Notes under the pieces: generated by a model
What the model saw: the letters and a program-made list of their open reading frames with translations, nothing else
Databases searched by the model: none
What the model was told of the DNA's origin: nothing
Made by a program: the position numbers and the translations under genes
Origin: Pseudomonas sp. MRSN 12121
Lineage (GTDB): Bacteria; Pseudomonadota; Gammaproteobacteria; Pseudomonadales; Pseudomonadaceae
Assembly: GCF_000931465.1 (NCBI RefSeq)
Contig: NZ_CP010892.1
Location: 3,061,388-3,125,387, forward strand
DNA: 64,000 nucleotides
Reading direction: 5' to 3'
Shown: in pieces, positions 1-8,547 of the stretch
How positions within the stretch are numbered: position 1 is the stretch's first letter
Layout of the letters: the number at the start of each line of letters is the position of its first letter

Positions 1-409
1 CATCGATGCAGATCGGTTCTTGCGGCCGACCTGCTTTGTGTAGCCGCTGCCGAGCGCCAGCGAGGCTGCGATCGGCCCGCAGGGCCGCCAAACCTGCTGC
101 CGCGCAATAGCTGGAAAAACACGGTGCCTGCCTGGCGAGTCCTGCGGCCTCGATCGCAGCCTCGCCGGGGCTCGGCAGCGGCTACGGGAATGGGGTTTCG
201 GCAGGTGGTTTCGCGGTGTTTTTGGTATCGATGCAAATCGGTTCTTGCGGCCGACCTGCCTTGTGTAGCCGCTGCCGAGCGCAGCGAGGCTGCGATCGGC
301 CCGCAGGGCCGCCAAACCTGCCGCCGCGCAATAGCTGGAAAAACGCGGTGCCTGCCTGGCGAGTCCTGCGGCCTCGATCGCAGCCTCGCCGGGGCTCGGC
401 AGCGGCTAC
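1..409. repeat. Tandemly duplicated REPIN-containing unit
   Basis: Two copies of a unit of about 225 bp lie head to tail: the sequence starting at position 2 recurs at 227. Each copy carries a REP pair in inverted orientation, GTAGCCGCTGCCGAGCG onward at 40-75 and 265-299, and the complementary CGATCGCAGCCTCGCC onward at 151-185 and 375-409. This is the structure of a Pseudomonas REPIN. The first copy has one extra base in the forward REP. No gene is supported here; open frames through it are repeat read-through. Confidence 0.85.
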
Positions 410-429
410 GGGGGGAGTTCTTTGGCGGG

Positions 430-1053
430 TTAGTCCAGGGGGCCGAGCACCTGGCGGTAGCGCTCTTCGCCTTGCGGCGTCTGGCGCACCAGGCGGATTT
501 CCAGGCCGGGCGGGTTTTCCTTGCGGTTGCCGCTGAGCTGGCGCCAGCCCTTGTCCCGGTCCCAGACCCGGACCTGCAGCTCGCTGACCTGCTCCAGCAC
601 CGCCACGGGGTTTTTCGGCGCGGGCAGCGGGTAGCGGTCCCGGGCCGGCGCCGCCGCGCGGTACAGGGTGTCGCCCTTGAGCCACCAGCGCACCCGTTGC
701 AGGCCGTCGCCGGGTGTGGCCGCGCTGCGGATCACGTCCAGGCGGAAGGTGCCGCTGTCGGTGCCGCGCACAGTCAGGGCCGCCGGCACGTCGGCGGCTT
801 CATTGTCGACCCCGGGCAGCGCCGGTTCCGCCAGTTCGACGCTGGCCCGCAGCGCCACGTCCCGCTCCAGCTGGTGCAGAGTGCGCAGCAGCACCTCGGT
901 CTGTTCGCTGCTGGCCTGCAGATGGCTGTCGGCGCGGCTGACGCTGTCCAGGCCGCGCCAGGCGATCACGCTGACCACCGCCATCAACAGGATCGCCACC
1001 ATCACTTCGATCAAGGTGAAGCCGCCTTGCCGGGGCGTTGGGCCGGCCCTCAT
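430..1053 (-). CDS. hxcW: Type II secretion minor pseudopilin GspJ (HxcW)
   Basis: This 207-residue protein is the GspJ-type minor pseudopilin of an Hxc type II secretion system, which helps form the tip of the periplasmic pseudopilus. It starts with a short basic leader ending in RQGG followed by FTLIEVMVAILL, the prepilin peptidase site (cleavage after Gly11) and hydrophobic helix with Glu5. The length fits GspJ. I chose the ATG at 1053-1051 rather than a longer upstream frame because it puts the prepilin leader at the N terminus. That ATG overlaps the end of hxcU by 4 bp, so the two are translationally coupled. No prepilin peptidase gene is in the window, so processing must rely on a PilD/XcpA elsewhere. 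Confidence 0.93.
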   Translation of the reverse strand: MRAGPTPRQGGFTLIEVMVAILLMAVVSVIAWRGLDSVSRADSHLQASSEQTEVLLRTLHQLERDVALRASVELAEPALPGVDNEAADVPAALTVRGTDSGTFRLDVIRSAATPGDGLQRVRWWLKGDTLYRAAAPARDRYPLPAPKNPVAVLEQVSELQVRVWDRDKGWRQLSGNRKENPPGLEIRLVRQTPQGEERYRQVLGPLD

Positions 1054-1511
1054 GGCAGCGCCACCACACGCACCTGGCCGGTGGCCGAGCGCTGCACCGT
1101 CAGGCTGTACTGGCCGTCGGACAACTGCACCTGCAACGGCGCGTCGATCCACTCGGCATTGAGCACCAGGCGCGGGCCGGGCTCCACCCGTGCCTTGACC
1201 GAGGGGCTGGCCCAGCGCCGCGGCCGCAGCTGCGGGTCGTCCTTGAACCGATCGACACCGCGCCCGTCGTCGCTGGGGCGGCTGAAGGCGAAGCCCTTGG
1301 CGTCCGCCTGCCAACTGATCGGCCGGCCGTCCACCCGCGCCTCGGCCTGGGCCACCTGGAGCAGCTGGGCCAGGCGCTCGGCGTCCTGGCGCAGGCCCTG
1401 CAGCGGGTCGGGGCGGATGCTCAGGCTGATGGCGGCGCTGGCGATCCCGATGATCACCAGCACCACCATCAGCTCGATCAGGGTGAAGCCCTGTTGTCGG
1501 GATGGGGTCAT
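1050..1511 (-). CDS. hxcU: Type II secretion minor pseudopilin GspH (HxcU)
   Basis: A 153-residue minor pseudopilin of GspH type. The leader MTPSRQQG is followed by FTLIELMVVLVIIGIA, with cleavage expected after Gly8 and Glu at mature position 5. The remainder is a short beta-rich domain typical of GspH. An AGGAGG Shine-Dalgarno precedes the ATG by about 7 bp on the minus strand. It is the first gene of a leftward hxcU-hxcW pair that diverges from hxcP, so a divergent promoter is expected in the roughly 106 bp between them. The assignment as H rather than another minor pseudopilin rests on length, sequence style and position next to J, as in P. aeruginosa. Confidence 0.9.
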   Translation of the reverse strand: MTPSRQQGFTLIELMVVLVIIGIASAAISLSIRPDPLQGLRQDAERLAQLLQVAQAEARVDGRPISWQADAKGFAFSRPSDDGRGVDRFKDDPQLRPRRWASPSVKARVEPGPRLVLNAEWIDAPLQVQLSDGQYSLTVQRSATGQVRVVALP

Positions 1512-1617
1512 GGGCGCGCCTCCTGTGCGTTGCTTTTTATCCTGCCCGGCGAATGTGAAATAAAAACGTGACCATTGCGCGCTAGGCTGCCCCTACGGAC
1601 AACAGGAGGTCCTTGCC
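1512..1617. promoter_or_regulatory. Divergent hxcU / hxcP intergenic region
   Basis: The 106 bp between the start codons of hxcU (minus) and hxcP (plus) must hold promoters for both. It contains the hxcU ribosome site (AGGAGG on the minus strand near 1516-1523), an AT-rich core around 1552-1568 and the hxcP ribosome site AGGAGG at 1606-1611. I could not identify a convincing PhoB box or sigma-specific promoter here. Confidence 0.5.
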
Positions 1618-2049
1618 ATGGCATTCGTCCATCGATTTTCCCCGCCGCAGCTGGTGCAGTCCCTGGCGCTGCTGGCGATAGTGGCCGGGGTGGCGACCTG
1701 GTCGTCGCTGCTGCTGACGCCGGCCGAGTCGCGCACCCCGCAGGCGCCGCCGCAAACCCTGGCGGCCCAGGCCCGGAGCCCGGCGCAGCAGTGGTTTTCC
1801 AACCAGCCGCTGGTGCTGGACATCAAGGTCACCGGGCTGTTGGCCAGCCCCCGGGGCGCGGTGGCGATCCTCAGTCTCAACGACGCGCCGCCGCGCAGTT
1901 TCCTGGTGGGCGAGCGCCTAGGCCAGGGCGTGCAATTGGTGGCGATCGAGGGCGACGGCGTGGTGATCGAGCGCGGCGGCGAACGCTCGCGGGTGGAAGT
2001 CGGCAAGTTGCCGCAGGGCCTGGTTCTGCCGGTGTTGATCCGGCAATAA
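1618..2049 (+). CDS. hxcP: Type II secretion inner-membrane component GspC (HxcP), short form
   Basis: This 143-residue protein is the GspC-type connector of the Hxc system. It has a cytoplasmic N terminus, one membrane helix at about residues 12-33 (LVQSLALLAIVAGVATW) and a periplasmic homology-region domain at about 65-140, with the pattern LDIKVTGLLAS, AILSLND and FLVGERLGQGVQLVAI. The HR domain is known to contact the secretin N0 domain. It ends directly after the HR domain and has no PDZ or coiled-coil domain, so it is much shorter than classical GspC proteins of about 270 residues. AGGAGG at 1606-1611 supports the start. It is transcribed alone, opposite to its neighbours on both sides. 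Confidence 0.9.
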   Translation: MAFVHRFSPPQLVQSLALLAIVAGVATWSSLLLTPAESRTPQAPPQTLAAQARSPAQQWFSNQPLVLDIKVTGLLASPRGAVAILSLNDAPPRSFLVGERLGQGVQLVAIEGDGVVIERGGERSRVEVGKLPQGLVLPVLIRQ

Positions 2050-2086
2050 GCACGCACCAGGCGCGGCGTGCCTGGTGCACCGCGTT

Positions 2087-2303
2087 GTCCCGATCGCCGG
2101 CAAGCCTGGCTCCTACAGTCCGAGGCGGACATGCATTGGCGGCAACCCCCGCACCTGTAGGAGCGCAGCTTGCGCGCGAGGCGTTGTGCCTGATGCACCG
2201 CGTTGTCCCGATCGCCGGCAAGCCTGGCTCCTACAGTCCGAGGCGGACATGCATTGGCGGCAGCCCTCGCACCTGTAGGAGCGCAGCTTGCGCGCGAGGC
2301 GTC
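2087..2303. repeat. Tandem REP units between hxcP and hxcV
   Basis: Two copies of a unit of about 118 bp lie in tandem. Each carries an inverted pair built from CAAGCCTGGCTCCTACAG (from 2101 and again from 2219) and CTGTAGGAGCGCAGCTTGCG (about 2155 and 2273). This is a second, unrelated REP family in this window. It lies between the convergent 3' ends of hxcP and hxcV, where it could form strong hairpins that act as a bidirectional transcription barrier. Confidence 0.8.
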
Positions 2304-2326
2304 GTGCCAGACACACCGCGCTGCCC

Positions 2327-2740
2327 TTAACGATTGGCGTTTTTCGGCATACGGGCGAGCAGGGTGTCCAGGCGGGCCAGGGGCGGGGCCTCGCGGCTGC
2401 GGTCCAGGACCTGCACGCTGACCCTGGCCAGGCGCGGGTCGGGGCTGGGTCCGATGGTCTGTTCGCAGCGCAGCTTGAGCCGGCCCTGGTCGCATTCCAG
2501 GCTCTTGCTGCCCGGCGGCAGGCGGCCTTCCAGGCGCAGCTGGGCCAGGTGCGACTGGGCCGCCAGCAGGGCGATGGACTTGTCCCGCAGCAGGCCGTTG
2601 CTCTGGGTCATCAGGCCGGCCACGCGCACCGCCGCCGACATGGCCACGGCGATGATCGCCAGGGCGACCAGCACTTCGATCAAGGTGAAACCCTGCTGCC
2701 TGGCAGGTGCTCCGGAGGCTGGCTGGCGTGGGCCCGGCAT
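2327..2740 (-). CDS. hxcV: Type II secretion minor pseudopilin GspI (HxcV)
   Basis: A 137-residue minor pseudopilin of GspI type. The prepilin leader ends in ARQQG, followed by FTLIEVLVALAIIAVAMSAA, with cleavage expected after Gly17 and Glu at mature position 5. The mature part is short, as expected for GspI, and contains the cysteine pair ECDQ and LRCEQ. GspI normally nucleates the H-I-J-K pseudopilus tip. The gene is a lone leftward gene between rightward hxcP and hxcT. The ATG at 2740 lacks an obvious Shine-Dalgarno, but no better start precedes the leader. Confidence 0.9.
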   Translation of the reverse strand: MPGPRQPASGAPARQQGFTLIEVLVALAIIAVAMSAAVRVAGLMTQSNGLLRDKSIALLAAQSHLAQLRLEGRLPPGSKSLECDQGRLKLRCEQTIGPSPDPRLARVSVQVLDRSREAPPLARLDTLLARMPKNANR

Positions 2741-2888
2741 GGATGTCTCGCAGCGTGGATGAAGGCTTGCAGGCTAACCGGCAAATTTGACCGATTGGCT
2801 ACGGGCGCTCCCGAGCAACGTCAATATCACTGACATATTTTCTTGCAACACTGCGCGACGAATCGAAATCAAGCCAAGGAATGTCGAG

Positions 2889-3356
2889 ATGGATGTCGTG
2901 TACCGCAAGTCGCAGCCACAGCCCCGGTTTCAGCCCCGACGCCCGCGCGGCCAGGGCGGTTTCACCCTGATCGAGATCATGGTGGTGGTGGTCATCCTCG
3001 GGATCCTGGCCGCCATGGTGGTGCCCAAGGTGCTCGACCGTCCGGACCAGGCCCGCGCCACCGCGGCCAAGCAGGACATCGGCGGGCTGATGCAGGCCCT
3101 CAAACTCTATCGCCTCGACCACGGCACCTACCCGAGCATGAACCAGGGCCTGAAAGTGCTGGTGGAACGCCCCGCGGACGCCAAGAACAGCAACTGGCGC
3201 TCTTACCTGGAACGCCTGCCCAACGACCCCTGGAGCCGTCCTTACCACTACCTCAACCCGGGCGCCAACGGTGAAGTCGATGTGTTTTCCCTGGGCGCCG
3301 ACGGCCAGCCAGACGGTGACGGCGTGAATGCCGATATCGGCTCCTGGCAGCTATAA
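2889..3356 (+). CDS. hxcT: Type II secretion major pseudopilin GspG (HxcT)
   Basis: A 155-residue major pseudopilin. A 24-residue basic leader ends in RGQGG and is followed by FTLIEIMVVVVILGILAAMV; the mature Glu5 is Glu29. The C-terminal part has the conserved GspG pattern LKLYRLDHGTYPSMNQGL, LPNDPWSRPYHYLNPG and FSLGADGQPDGDG, the last being the calcium-binding loop that stabilises GspG. The start at 2889 has AAGGA 8 bp upstream; a longer frame from 2787 would bury the leader. It opens the seven-gene rightward operon hxcT-X-Y-Z-Q-R-S. The 148 bp before it hold the promoter, but I see no clear regulatory box there. Confidence 0.96.
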   Translation: MDVVYRKSQPQPRFQPRRPRGQGGFTLIEIMVVVVILGILAAMVVPKVLDRPDQARATAAKQDIGGLMQALKLYRLDHGTYPSMNQGLKVLVERPADAKNSNWRSYLERLPNDPWSRPYHYLNPGANGEVDVFSLGADGQPDGDGVNADIGSWQL

Positions 3357-3364
3357 GCGCCGCC

Positions 3365-4345
3365 ATGACAGCCCGTTCGCCGAGCGCGGCGCAACAGCGT
3401 GGCATGGCCATTATCAGCGCCTTGCTGATCGCCGCCGTGGTGGCGGTGATCGCCGGCGGCATGCTCACCCGCCAGACCCTGTTCACCCGCGCTCTGGAGA
3501 GCGAGCAACTGCGGGTCCAGGGCAGCTGGCAGCTGCAGGGCGGCCTGGAAGTCGGCCGCCAGCGCCTGTGGGAAGACCGCCAGCGCGACGTGCTGACCCG
3601 TCCCGGCCAGGCCTGGGCGCGGCCGATCCAGCTGGCGGCGCTGGGCCCGGGCAGCGGGCCGTTCGAAGGCCGGCTGGAAGACGAGCAGGGCAAGTTCAAC
3701 CTGCGCAACCTGCTGGCCAATGACCGCCTGGACCCGTTGCAGATCGAGAATTTCCAGCGCCTGTGCGCGTTGCTCGGGGTCAACGCGGCGGTGGGCCAGC
3801 GCATCGGCCAGCGGGTGATCGCCTCTTACCCGCGGCTGTTGGGCCCGGAAGGCGCGGCGCCGGCCGCCAGCGGATTGCACAGCGGCCGCGACACCTCGCC
3901 GGACGCCGCGCGCAAGCCGCTGCTGGCCAGGCAACCGATGCTGCGCAGCCTCGACGACCTGCTGGGCATCGAGGGCGTCGACGAACCGCTGCTGGCGCGC
4001 CTGGCGCCCTTTGTCACCATCCTGCCGGCCAACACCTGGCTCAACGGCAATACCGCCAGCGCCGAAGCCCTGGCGGCGACGGTGCCGGGGCTGACGCTGC
4101 CGCGGGCCAGGGCGCTGATCGCCGAGCGCGACAGCGGGCAGTGGTTCATCAACCAGGGCGACTTCATCAACCGCCTGCGCCTGCCCGAGGTGCCGGCGGA
4201 CAAGGTGCGGGTCGGCATCACCAGCGAGTGGTTCCGCCTGCAGGGGCTGGCCCGCGGCGAGCGGCGCCGGGTCAGGCTGCTGGCGTTGCTGCATCGCAGC
4301 GAAGACAACATGCCGCGGGTGATCTGGTCGCGGGTGGGCGTATGA
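3365..4345 (+). CDS. hxcX: Type II secretion minor pseudopilin GspK (HxcX)
   Basis: A 326-residue GspK, the largest minor pseudopilin, which caps the pseudopilus tip. The leader MTARSPSAAQQRG precedes MAIISALLIAAVVAVIAGG; as usual for GspK there is no Glu at mature position 5. The family signatures LEDEQGKFNLRNLL, the hydrophobic LDDLLGIEGV segment and ATVPGLTLPRARALI (helix-hairpin-like SAM domain) are present, and the length is normal. It starts 8 bp after hxcT and overlaps hxcY by the sequence ATGA, so the two are translationally coupled. Confidence 0.95.
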   Translation: MTARSPSAAQQRGMAIISALLIAAVVAVIAGGMLTRQTLFTRALESEQLRVQGSWQLQGGLEVGRQRLWEDRQRDVLTRPGQAWARPIQLAALGPGSGPFEGRLEDEQGKFNLRNLLANDRLDPLQIENFQRLCALLGVNAAVGQRIGQRVIASYPRLLGPEGAAPAASGLHSGRDTSPDAARKPLLARQPMLRSLDDLLGIEGVDEPLLARLAPFVTILPANTWLNGNTASAEALAATVPGLTLPRARALIAERDSGQWFINQGDFINRLRLPEVPADKVRVGITSEWFRLQGLARGERRRVRLLALLHRSEDNMPRVIWSRVGV

Positions 4346-5544
4346 GCCGCCTGCGCGTCAGCCTGCCGCCGCTGCACAGCCTCACGGCCCAGAGCCAGGT
4401 CAGCCATGCCTGGCTGGATCGCCAGGGGCAAGTCAGCGAGGGACGGATCGGCCGGGCCAGCCTGATGCAACTGGGGCAGACGCCCAAGGTGCCGGCCGTG
4501 GAGTGTTTCCTGCACCCCGAGGACAGCCTGCTGGCGAGCATCGAGCTGCCGGCCCTGGCGCCGGCCAAGGTCAGCGCGGCGGTGGCCTGCGCCGCCCAGG
4601 CGCTGATCCTCGGCCAGAGCGACGACATGCACGTGGCCCATGGCCCGCGCGACGCCGAGGGCCAGGTGCCCATCAGCTGGTTACCACGCACGGCGCTGGC
4701 GCAGCTGGGGCAGGTACTGGAACAGGCCGGCCTCAAGCTGCGCGGCCTGTACCCGGCGCCCTATGCCTTGCCGGTGCCGCTGAGCGGGCAGGTGACGGCC
4801 AGCCTGCTGGAGGGGCATTTACTGCTGCGCCACAGCCCGCAGCAGGGCAGCGTGCAACCGCTGCCCGAGGAAGCCTTGCAGGCATTGCTGGCCAACGGCG
4901 CCGGGTTGCAATGGATTGGCGACGGGGCCCCGGAAGCGGCCCTGGCGCACCTGCCGGACAGCCAGCGCTGGACCGGCCCGCTGCCCGACTGGGGCCTGCA
5001 CGGTGGCGTGCAAAACGCCGGGCGGCGCCAGCCGGGCTGGGGCCGCGCCGCGGCCTTGTGCGCGGCGGCGCTGGCGGTCTGGACCCTGGGCCTGAACCTC
5101 TACGCCGCGCGCCAGGCGGACCAGGGCCAGCAGCTCAAGGCGCAGATGAGCCAGCGGGTGCGCCAGGTATTTCCCCAGGTGCCGGTGATCCTCAACCCCC
5201 TGCAACAGGCGCGTCAGCAACTGGAGGCGCAGCAGAACGGCAGCGGCGGCGACGCCCCGCAGAGCTTCAACAGCCTGGTGCAGCAGGCGGGCAACGCCAT
5301 GCCGTTCATGGTCGGCGGCGTCGAGCAACTGAACTACGCCAACGGCGAACTGCAACTGAGCCTGCTCGGCGACACCCGCGTGCCACCGCCGGACAGCGGC
5401 TGGCAGGGCCTGCTGAGCCAGGCCGGGATCGAAGCCAGCCCCGGCGACCAGGGCTGGACCCTGCGGGTGGGCAGCGGGGCCGCCGGCGCCGCGCCGATGG
5501 CCGCCGACGACAGCGATGCCAGCGAGGAAGACGACGATGAATAA
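4342..5544 (+). CDS. hxcY: Type II secretion inner-membrane component GspL (HxcY)
   Basis: A 400-residue GspL that links the cytoplasmic ATPase (HxcR) to the inner-membrane platform. The first 230 residues form the actin-like cytoplasmic domain, one membrane helix lies at about 236-256 (AAALCAAALAVWTLGLNLY) and the rest is a periplasmic ferredoxin-like domain. The C terminus ends in a markedly acidic run (DDSDASEEDDDE). The start overlaps the end of hxcX by 4 bp and the end overlaps hxcZ by 8 bp. The sequence diverges strongly from classical GspL, as in the Hxc group, so the call rests on topology, length and position. Confidence 0.88.
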   Translation: MSRLRVSLPPLHSLTAQSQVSHAWLDRQGQVSEGRIGRASLMQLGQTPKVPAVECFLHPEDSLLASIELPALAPAKVSAAVACAAQALILGQSDDMHVAHGPRDAEGQVPISWLPRTALAQLGQVLEQAGLKLRGLYPAPYALPVPLSGQVTASLLEGHLLLRHSPQQGSVQPLPEEALQALLANGAGLQWIGDGAPEAALAHLPDSQRWTGPLPDWGLHGGVQNAGRRQPGWGRAAALCAAALAVWTLGLNLYAARQADQGQQLKAQMSQRVRQVFPQVPVILNPLQQARQQLEAQQNGSGGDAPQSFNSLVQQAGNAMPFMVGGVEQLNYANGELQLSLLGDTRVPPPDSGWQGLLSQAGIEASPGDQGWTLRVGSGAAGAAPMAADDSDASEEDDDE

Positions 5545-6103
5545 GCAGACCCTCGGCCGCTATCGCGAGCGCTGGCAGCGCCAGGCCAGCCAGGCGCGGC
5601 TGTACTGGAACGGCCTGGCGCTGCGCGAGAAGCGCCTGCTCGGCGGCGCGTCGGCGCTGCTCGGCGCGGTGCTGGTGTGGCTGCTGCTGATCGAGCCGGC
5701 CGTGAAGAAGATCGATTACTGGCAGGCCGAGATTCCCAAGCTGCGCTCCCAGGCCGAGGCCCTGGAAGTGCTGCTGCACCAGGCCGGCGGGCCCCGTGGC
5801 GACGCGTCGGGGCAGAACCTGGAGCAGGCCCTGCGCCAGACCCTGGACGCCGCCGGCCTGCAGGGGGCCTACCAGTTGCAGGCGGCGGACGAGGGCGAAG
5901 CCCAGGCCTGGCACTTGAGTTTTCAAGAGGCCCCGGCGGACGCCGTGGTCGGTTGGCTGCTGGGCAATCCCCGGCAGTTTTCCCTGGAAGTGATGGAGGC
6001 CCGCCTGCAACGCGCGGGGCCGGCCGACATCGATGGCACGGCAGGCAAACTGTCTGGAACCGTTCGCATGGATCAGGCGCTGGGCGCTAAGGAAGCTTCA
6101 TGA
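5537..6103 (+). CDS. hxcZ: Type II secretion inner-membrane component GspM (HxcZ)
   Basis: A 188-residue bitopic protein with a basic cytoplasmic N terminus, one membrane helix (LGGASALLGAVLVWLLLIEP, about residues 35-54) and a periplasmic domain that starts with a short coiled coil. This matches GspM, which pairs with GspL. The ATG at 5537 overlaps hxcY by 8 bp, and the TGA overlaps the hxcQ start by 4 bp, so hxcY, hxcZ and hxcQ are tightly coupled. Sequence identity of GspM proteins is low, so the call depends on topology and context. Confidence 0.9.
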   Translation: MNKQTLGRYRERWQRQASQARLYWNGLALREKRLLGGASALLGAVLVWLLLIEPAVKKIDYWQAEIPKLRSQAEALEVLLHQAGGPRGDASGQNLEQALRQTLDAAGLQGAYQLQAADEGEAQAWHLSFQEAPADAVVGWLLGNPRQFSLEVMEARLQRAGPADIDGTAGKLSGTVRMDQALGAKEAS

Positions 6104-8514
6104 AGTGGTCAGGTGGTTTTTCCCCACGCCAATCGCGCAAGGCCCTGTCCTGGTGCCTGCTGGCGCCGTTGGCGCTGGCGCTGGCGGCGTGCACGAACAA
6201 CAAGGAACCGCAGGCGCCGCTGCTGGTGGACAGCGAGCTGGGGCGGCCCCTGGCCGAAACCAATCGCCAGGGCGGCGATGTGGTCGCCGAGCGGGAAAAG
6301 GCCCAGGCGCAACAGACCCAGCGGCCCAGGTACCAGCATCCGATCAGCCGCAGTGCACGCCCTTCCGGCGCGAGCAGCAGTACCGGCAACACGGTGGTGC
6401 GCAACCCCCTGGGCGACCAGCCGGTGCGCCTGAATTTCGTCGACGTCGATATCCAGGCCGTGGTCCGGGCCCTGGCACGCTCCACTGGCCAGCAGTTCCT
6501 GGTGGACCCGCGGGTCAAGGGCAACCTGACCCTGGTCAGCGAGGGCGAGGTGCCGGCCCACCAGGCCTACGACATGCTGCTGGCGGCGCTGCGCATGCAG
6601 GGTTTCAGCGTGGTCGACGTCGGCGGCGTCGCCCAGGTGGTGCCCGAGGCCGACGCCAAGCTGCTCGGCGGGCCGATCTACAACGCGAGCAAGCCATCGG
6701 CCAACGGCATGCTGACGCGCACCTTCCGCCTGCAATACGAGAACGCGGTGAACCTGATCCCGGTGCTGCGCCCGATCGTGTCGCCGAACAACCCGATCAA
6801 CGCCTACCCGGGCAACAACAGCATCGTCATCACCGACTACGCCGAGAACCTCACCAGGGTGGCGCAGATCATCGAGGGCATCGACATCCCCAGCGCCCTG
6901 GACACCGACGTGGTGGCGGTGCAGAACGGCATCGCCGTGGACATCGCCGGGATGGTCTCCGAGCTGCTGGAGGCCCAGGGCGCCGACCCGACCCAGAAGA
7001 TCAGCGTGGTCGGCGACCCGCGTTCCAACTCGATCATCATCCGCACCGGCAGCCCCGAGCGCACTGAGCTTGCGCGCAACCTGATCTACAAGCTGGACAA
7101 CGCCCAGAGCAACCCGAGCAACCTGCACGTGGTGTACCTGCGCAACGCCCAGGCCGGCAAGCTGGCCCAGGCCCTGCGCGGCCTGCTCACCGGCGAGAGC
7201 GACAGCGGCACCGGTGACAACGCGCGGGCCATGCTCGGCAGCATGGGCGGCAGCCTCGGGCAGGGCGGCAGCAGCGCCAGCGGCCAGAGCGGCAGCGGCA
7301 GTTCCACCGGCGGCAGTTCGAGCTTGGGCAGCAGTAGCAGTTCCGGCAGCGGCTATGCCCAGGGCGGCAGTGGCGCCAGCAGCCAGGGCGGCACCCAGGG
7401 CGGCGACCAGAACACCGCTTTCAGCGCCGGCGGCGTGACCATCCAGGCCGATGCGACTACCAACACCCTGCTGATTTCCGCGCCGGAACCGCTGTACCGC
7501 AACCTGCGGGAAGTCATCGACATGCTCGACCAGCGTCGCGCCCAGGTGGTGATCGAAAGCCTGATCGTCGAAGTCGGCGAGGACGATGCCGCCGAGTTCG
7601 GCGTGCAGTGGCAGACCGGCAACCTGGGGGGCAGCGGCATCATCGGCGGCGCCAACCTGGGGGGCAGCGGCCTGAACCTCAACGGCAAGACCAGCATCGA
7701 CGTGCTGCCCCAGGGCCTCAACCTCGGCCTGGTCAACGGCACCGTGGATATCCCCGGGATCGGCAAGATCCTCGACCTCAAGGTCCTGGCCCGGGCCCTG
7801 AAGACCAAGGGCGGGACCAACGTGCTGTCGACGCCGAACCTGCTGACCCTGGACAACGAGGCGGCGAGCATTTTCGTCGGCCAGACCATTCCCTTTGTCA
7901 CCGGCAGCTATGTCACCGGCGGTGGCGGCAACAGCAACAACCCGTTCCAGACCGTGCAGCGCGAGGAGGTGGGCCTGAAGCTCAATGTGCGGCCGCAGAT
8001 TTCCGAGGGCGGCACGGTCAAGCTCGACATCTACCAGGAGGTCAGCAGCGTCGACCAGCGCGCCTCGGTGCAGGCCGGCACCGTGACCCAGAAGCGCGCG
8101 ATCGATACCAGCGTGCTGCTCGACGACGGGCAGATCATGGTCCTGGGGGGCTTGCTGCAGGACGGCTACAGCCAGAACAACAACGCGGTGCCGTGGCTGT
8201 CGACGATCCCGGGGATCGGCGCGCTGTTTCGCAATGAGAGCCGTTCGACCACCAAGACCAATCTGATGGTGTTCCTGCGGCCCTACATTATTCGCGACAG
8301 CGCCGCGGGGCGCAGCATTACCCTCAACCGCTACGACTTCATGCGCCGTGCCCAGGGCGGCCTGCAGCCGGAGCGCAGTTGGGCCATGCCGGATATGCAG
8401 GCGCCGCAGTTGCCGACGGCGGAGCAGGGGGTGCCGGGGGCGGTGCCGACCTCGGCGCAGCAGCCTCGCGCCACGATTCGGGCTGTGCCGGTTAAGCCGG
8501 TGATTACGCAATGA
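6100..8514 (+). CDS. hxcQ: Type II secretion secretin, lipoprotein type GspD (HxcQ)
   Basis: This 804-residue secretin forms the outer-membrane gate of the Hxc system. The signal peptide ends in the lipobox LALAAC (Cys31). The protein is therefore a liposecretin that can reach the outer membrane without a separate pilotin, a property known for P. aeruginosa HxcQ. The N0 domain is at about 105-175 (VRLNFVDVDIQAVVRAL), followed by N1-N3 and the secretin core at about 480-745, with motifs VPWLSTIPGIGALF and TNLMVFLRPYI. A run of about 70 residues rich in Gly and Ser (about 366-436) interrupts N3. Its ATG overlaps the end of hxcZ. No separate GspS or GspN gene is present. Confidence 0.96.
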   Translation: MKWSGGFSPRQSRKALSWCLLAPLALALAACTNNKEPQAPLLVDSELGRPLAETNRQGGDVVAEREKAQAQQTQRPRYQHPISRSARPSGASSSTGNTVVRNPLGDQPVRLNFVDVDIQAVVRALARSTGQQFLVDPRVKGNLTLVSEGEVPAHQAYDMLLAALRMQGFSVVDVGGVAQVVPEADAKLLGGPIYNASKPSANGMLTRTFRLQYENAVNLIPVLRPIVSPNNPINAYPGNNSIVITDYAENLTRVAQIIEGIDIPSALDTDVVAVQNGIAVDIAGMVSELLEAQGADPTQKISVVGDPRSNSIIIRTGSPERTELARNLIYKLDNAQSNPSNLHVVYLRNAQAGKLAQALRGLLTGESDSGTGDNARAMLGSMGGSLGQGGSSASGQSGSGSSTGGSSSLGSSSSSGSGYAQGGSGASSQGGTQGGDQNTAFSAGGVTIQADATTNTLLISAPEPLYRNLREVIDMLDQRRAQVVIESLIVEVGEDDAAEFGVQWQTGNLGGSGIIGGANLGGSGLNLNGKTSIDVLPQGLNLGLVNGTVDIPGIGKILDLKVLARALKTKGGTNVLSTPNLLTLDNEAASIFVGQTIPFVTGSYVTGGGGNSNNPFQTVQREEVGLKLNVRPQISEGGTVKLDIYQEVSSVDQRASVQAGTVTQKRAIDTSVLLDDGQIMVLGGLLQDGYSQNNNAVPWLSTIPGIGALFRNESRSTTKTNLMVFLRPYIIRDSAAGRSITLNRYDFMRRAQGGLQPERSWAMPDMQAPQLPTAEQGVPGAVPTSAQQPRATIRAVPVKPVITQ

Positions 8515-8547
8515 ACGGCGGCGAGGGCTGCGCCACCCTGGCTTTTC

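Noticed and set aside
6109..8511. An 800-codon minus-strand frame opposite hxcQ
   Set aside because: It mirrors the secretin codons, ends exactly within it, and contains His/Val/Asp-rich sequence with no start signal or motif.
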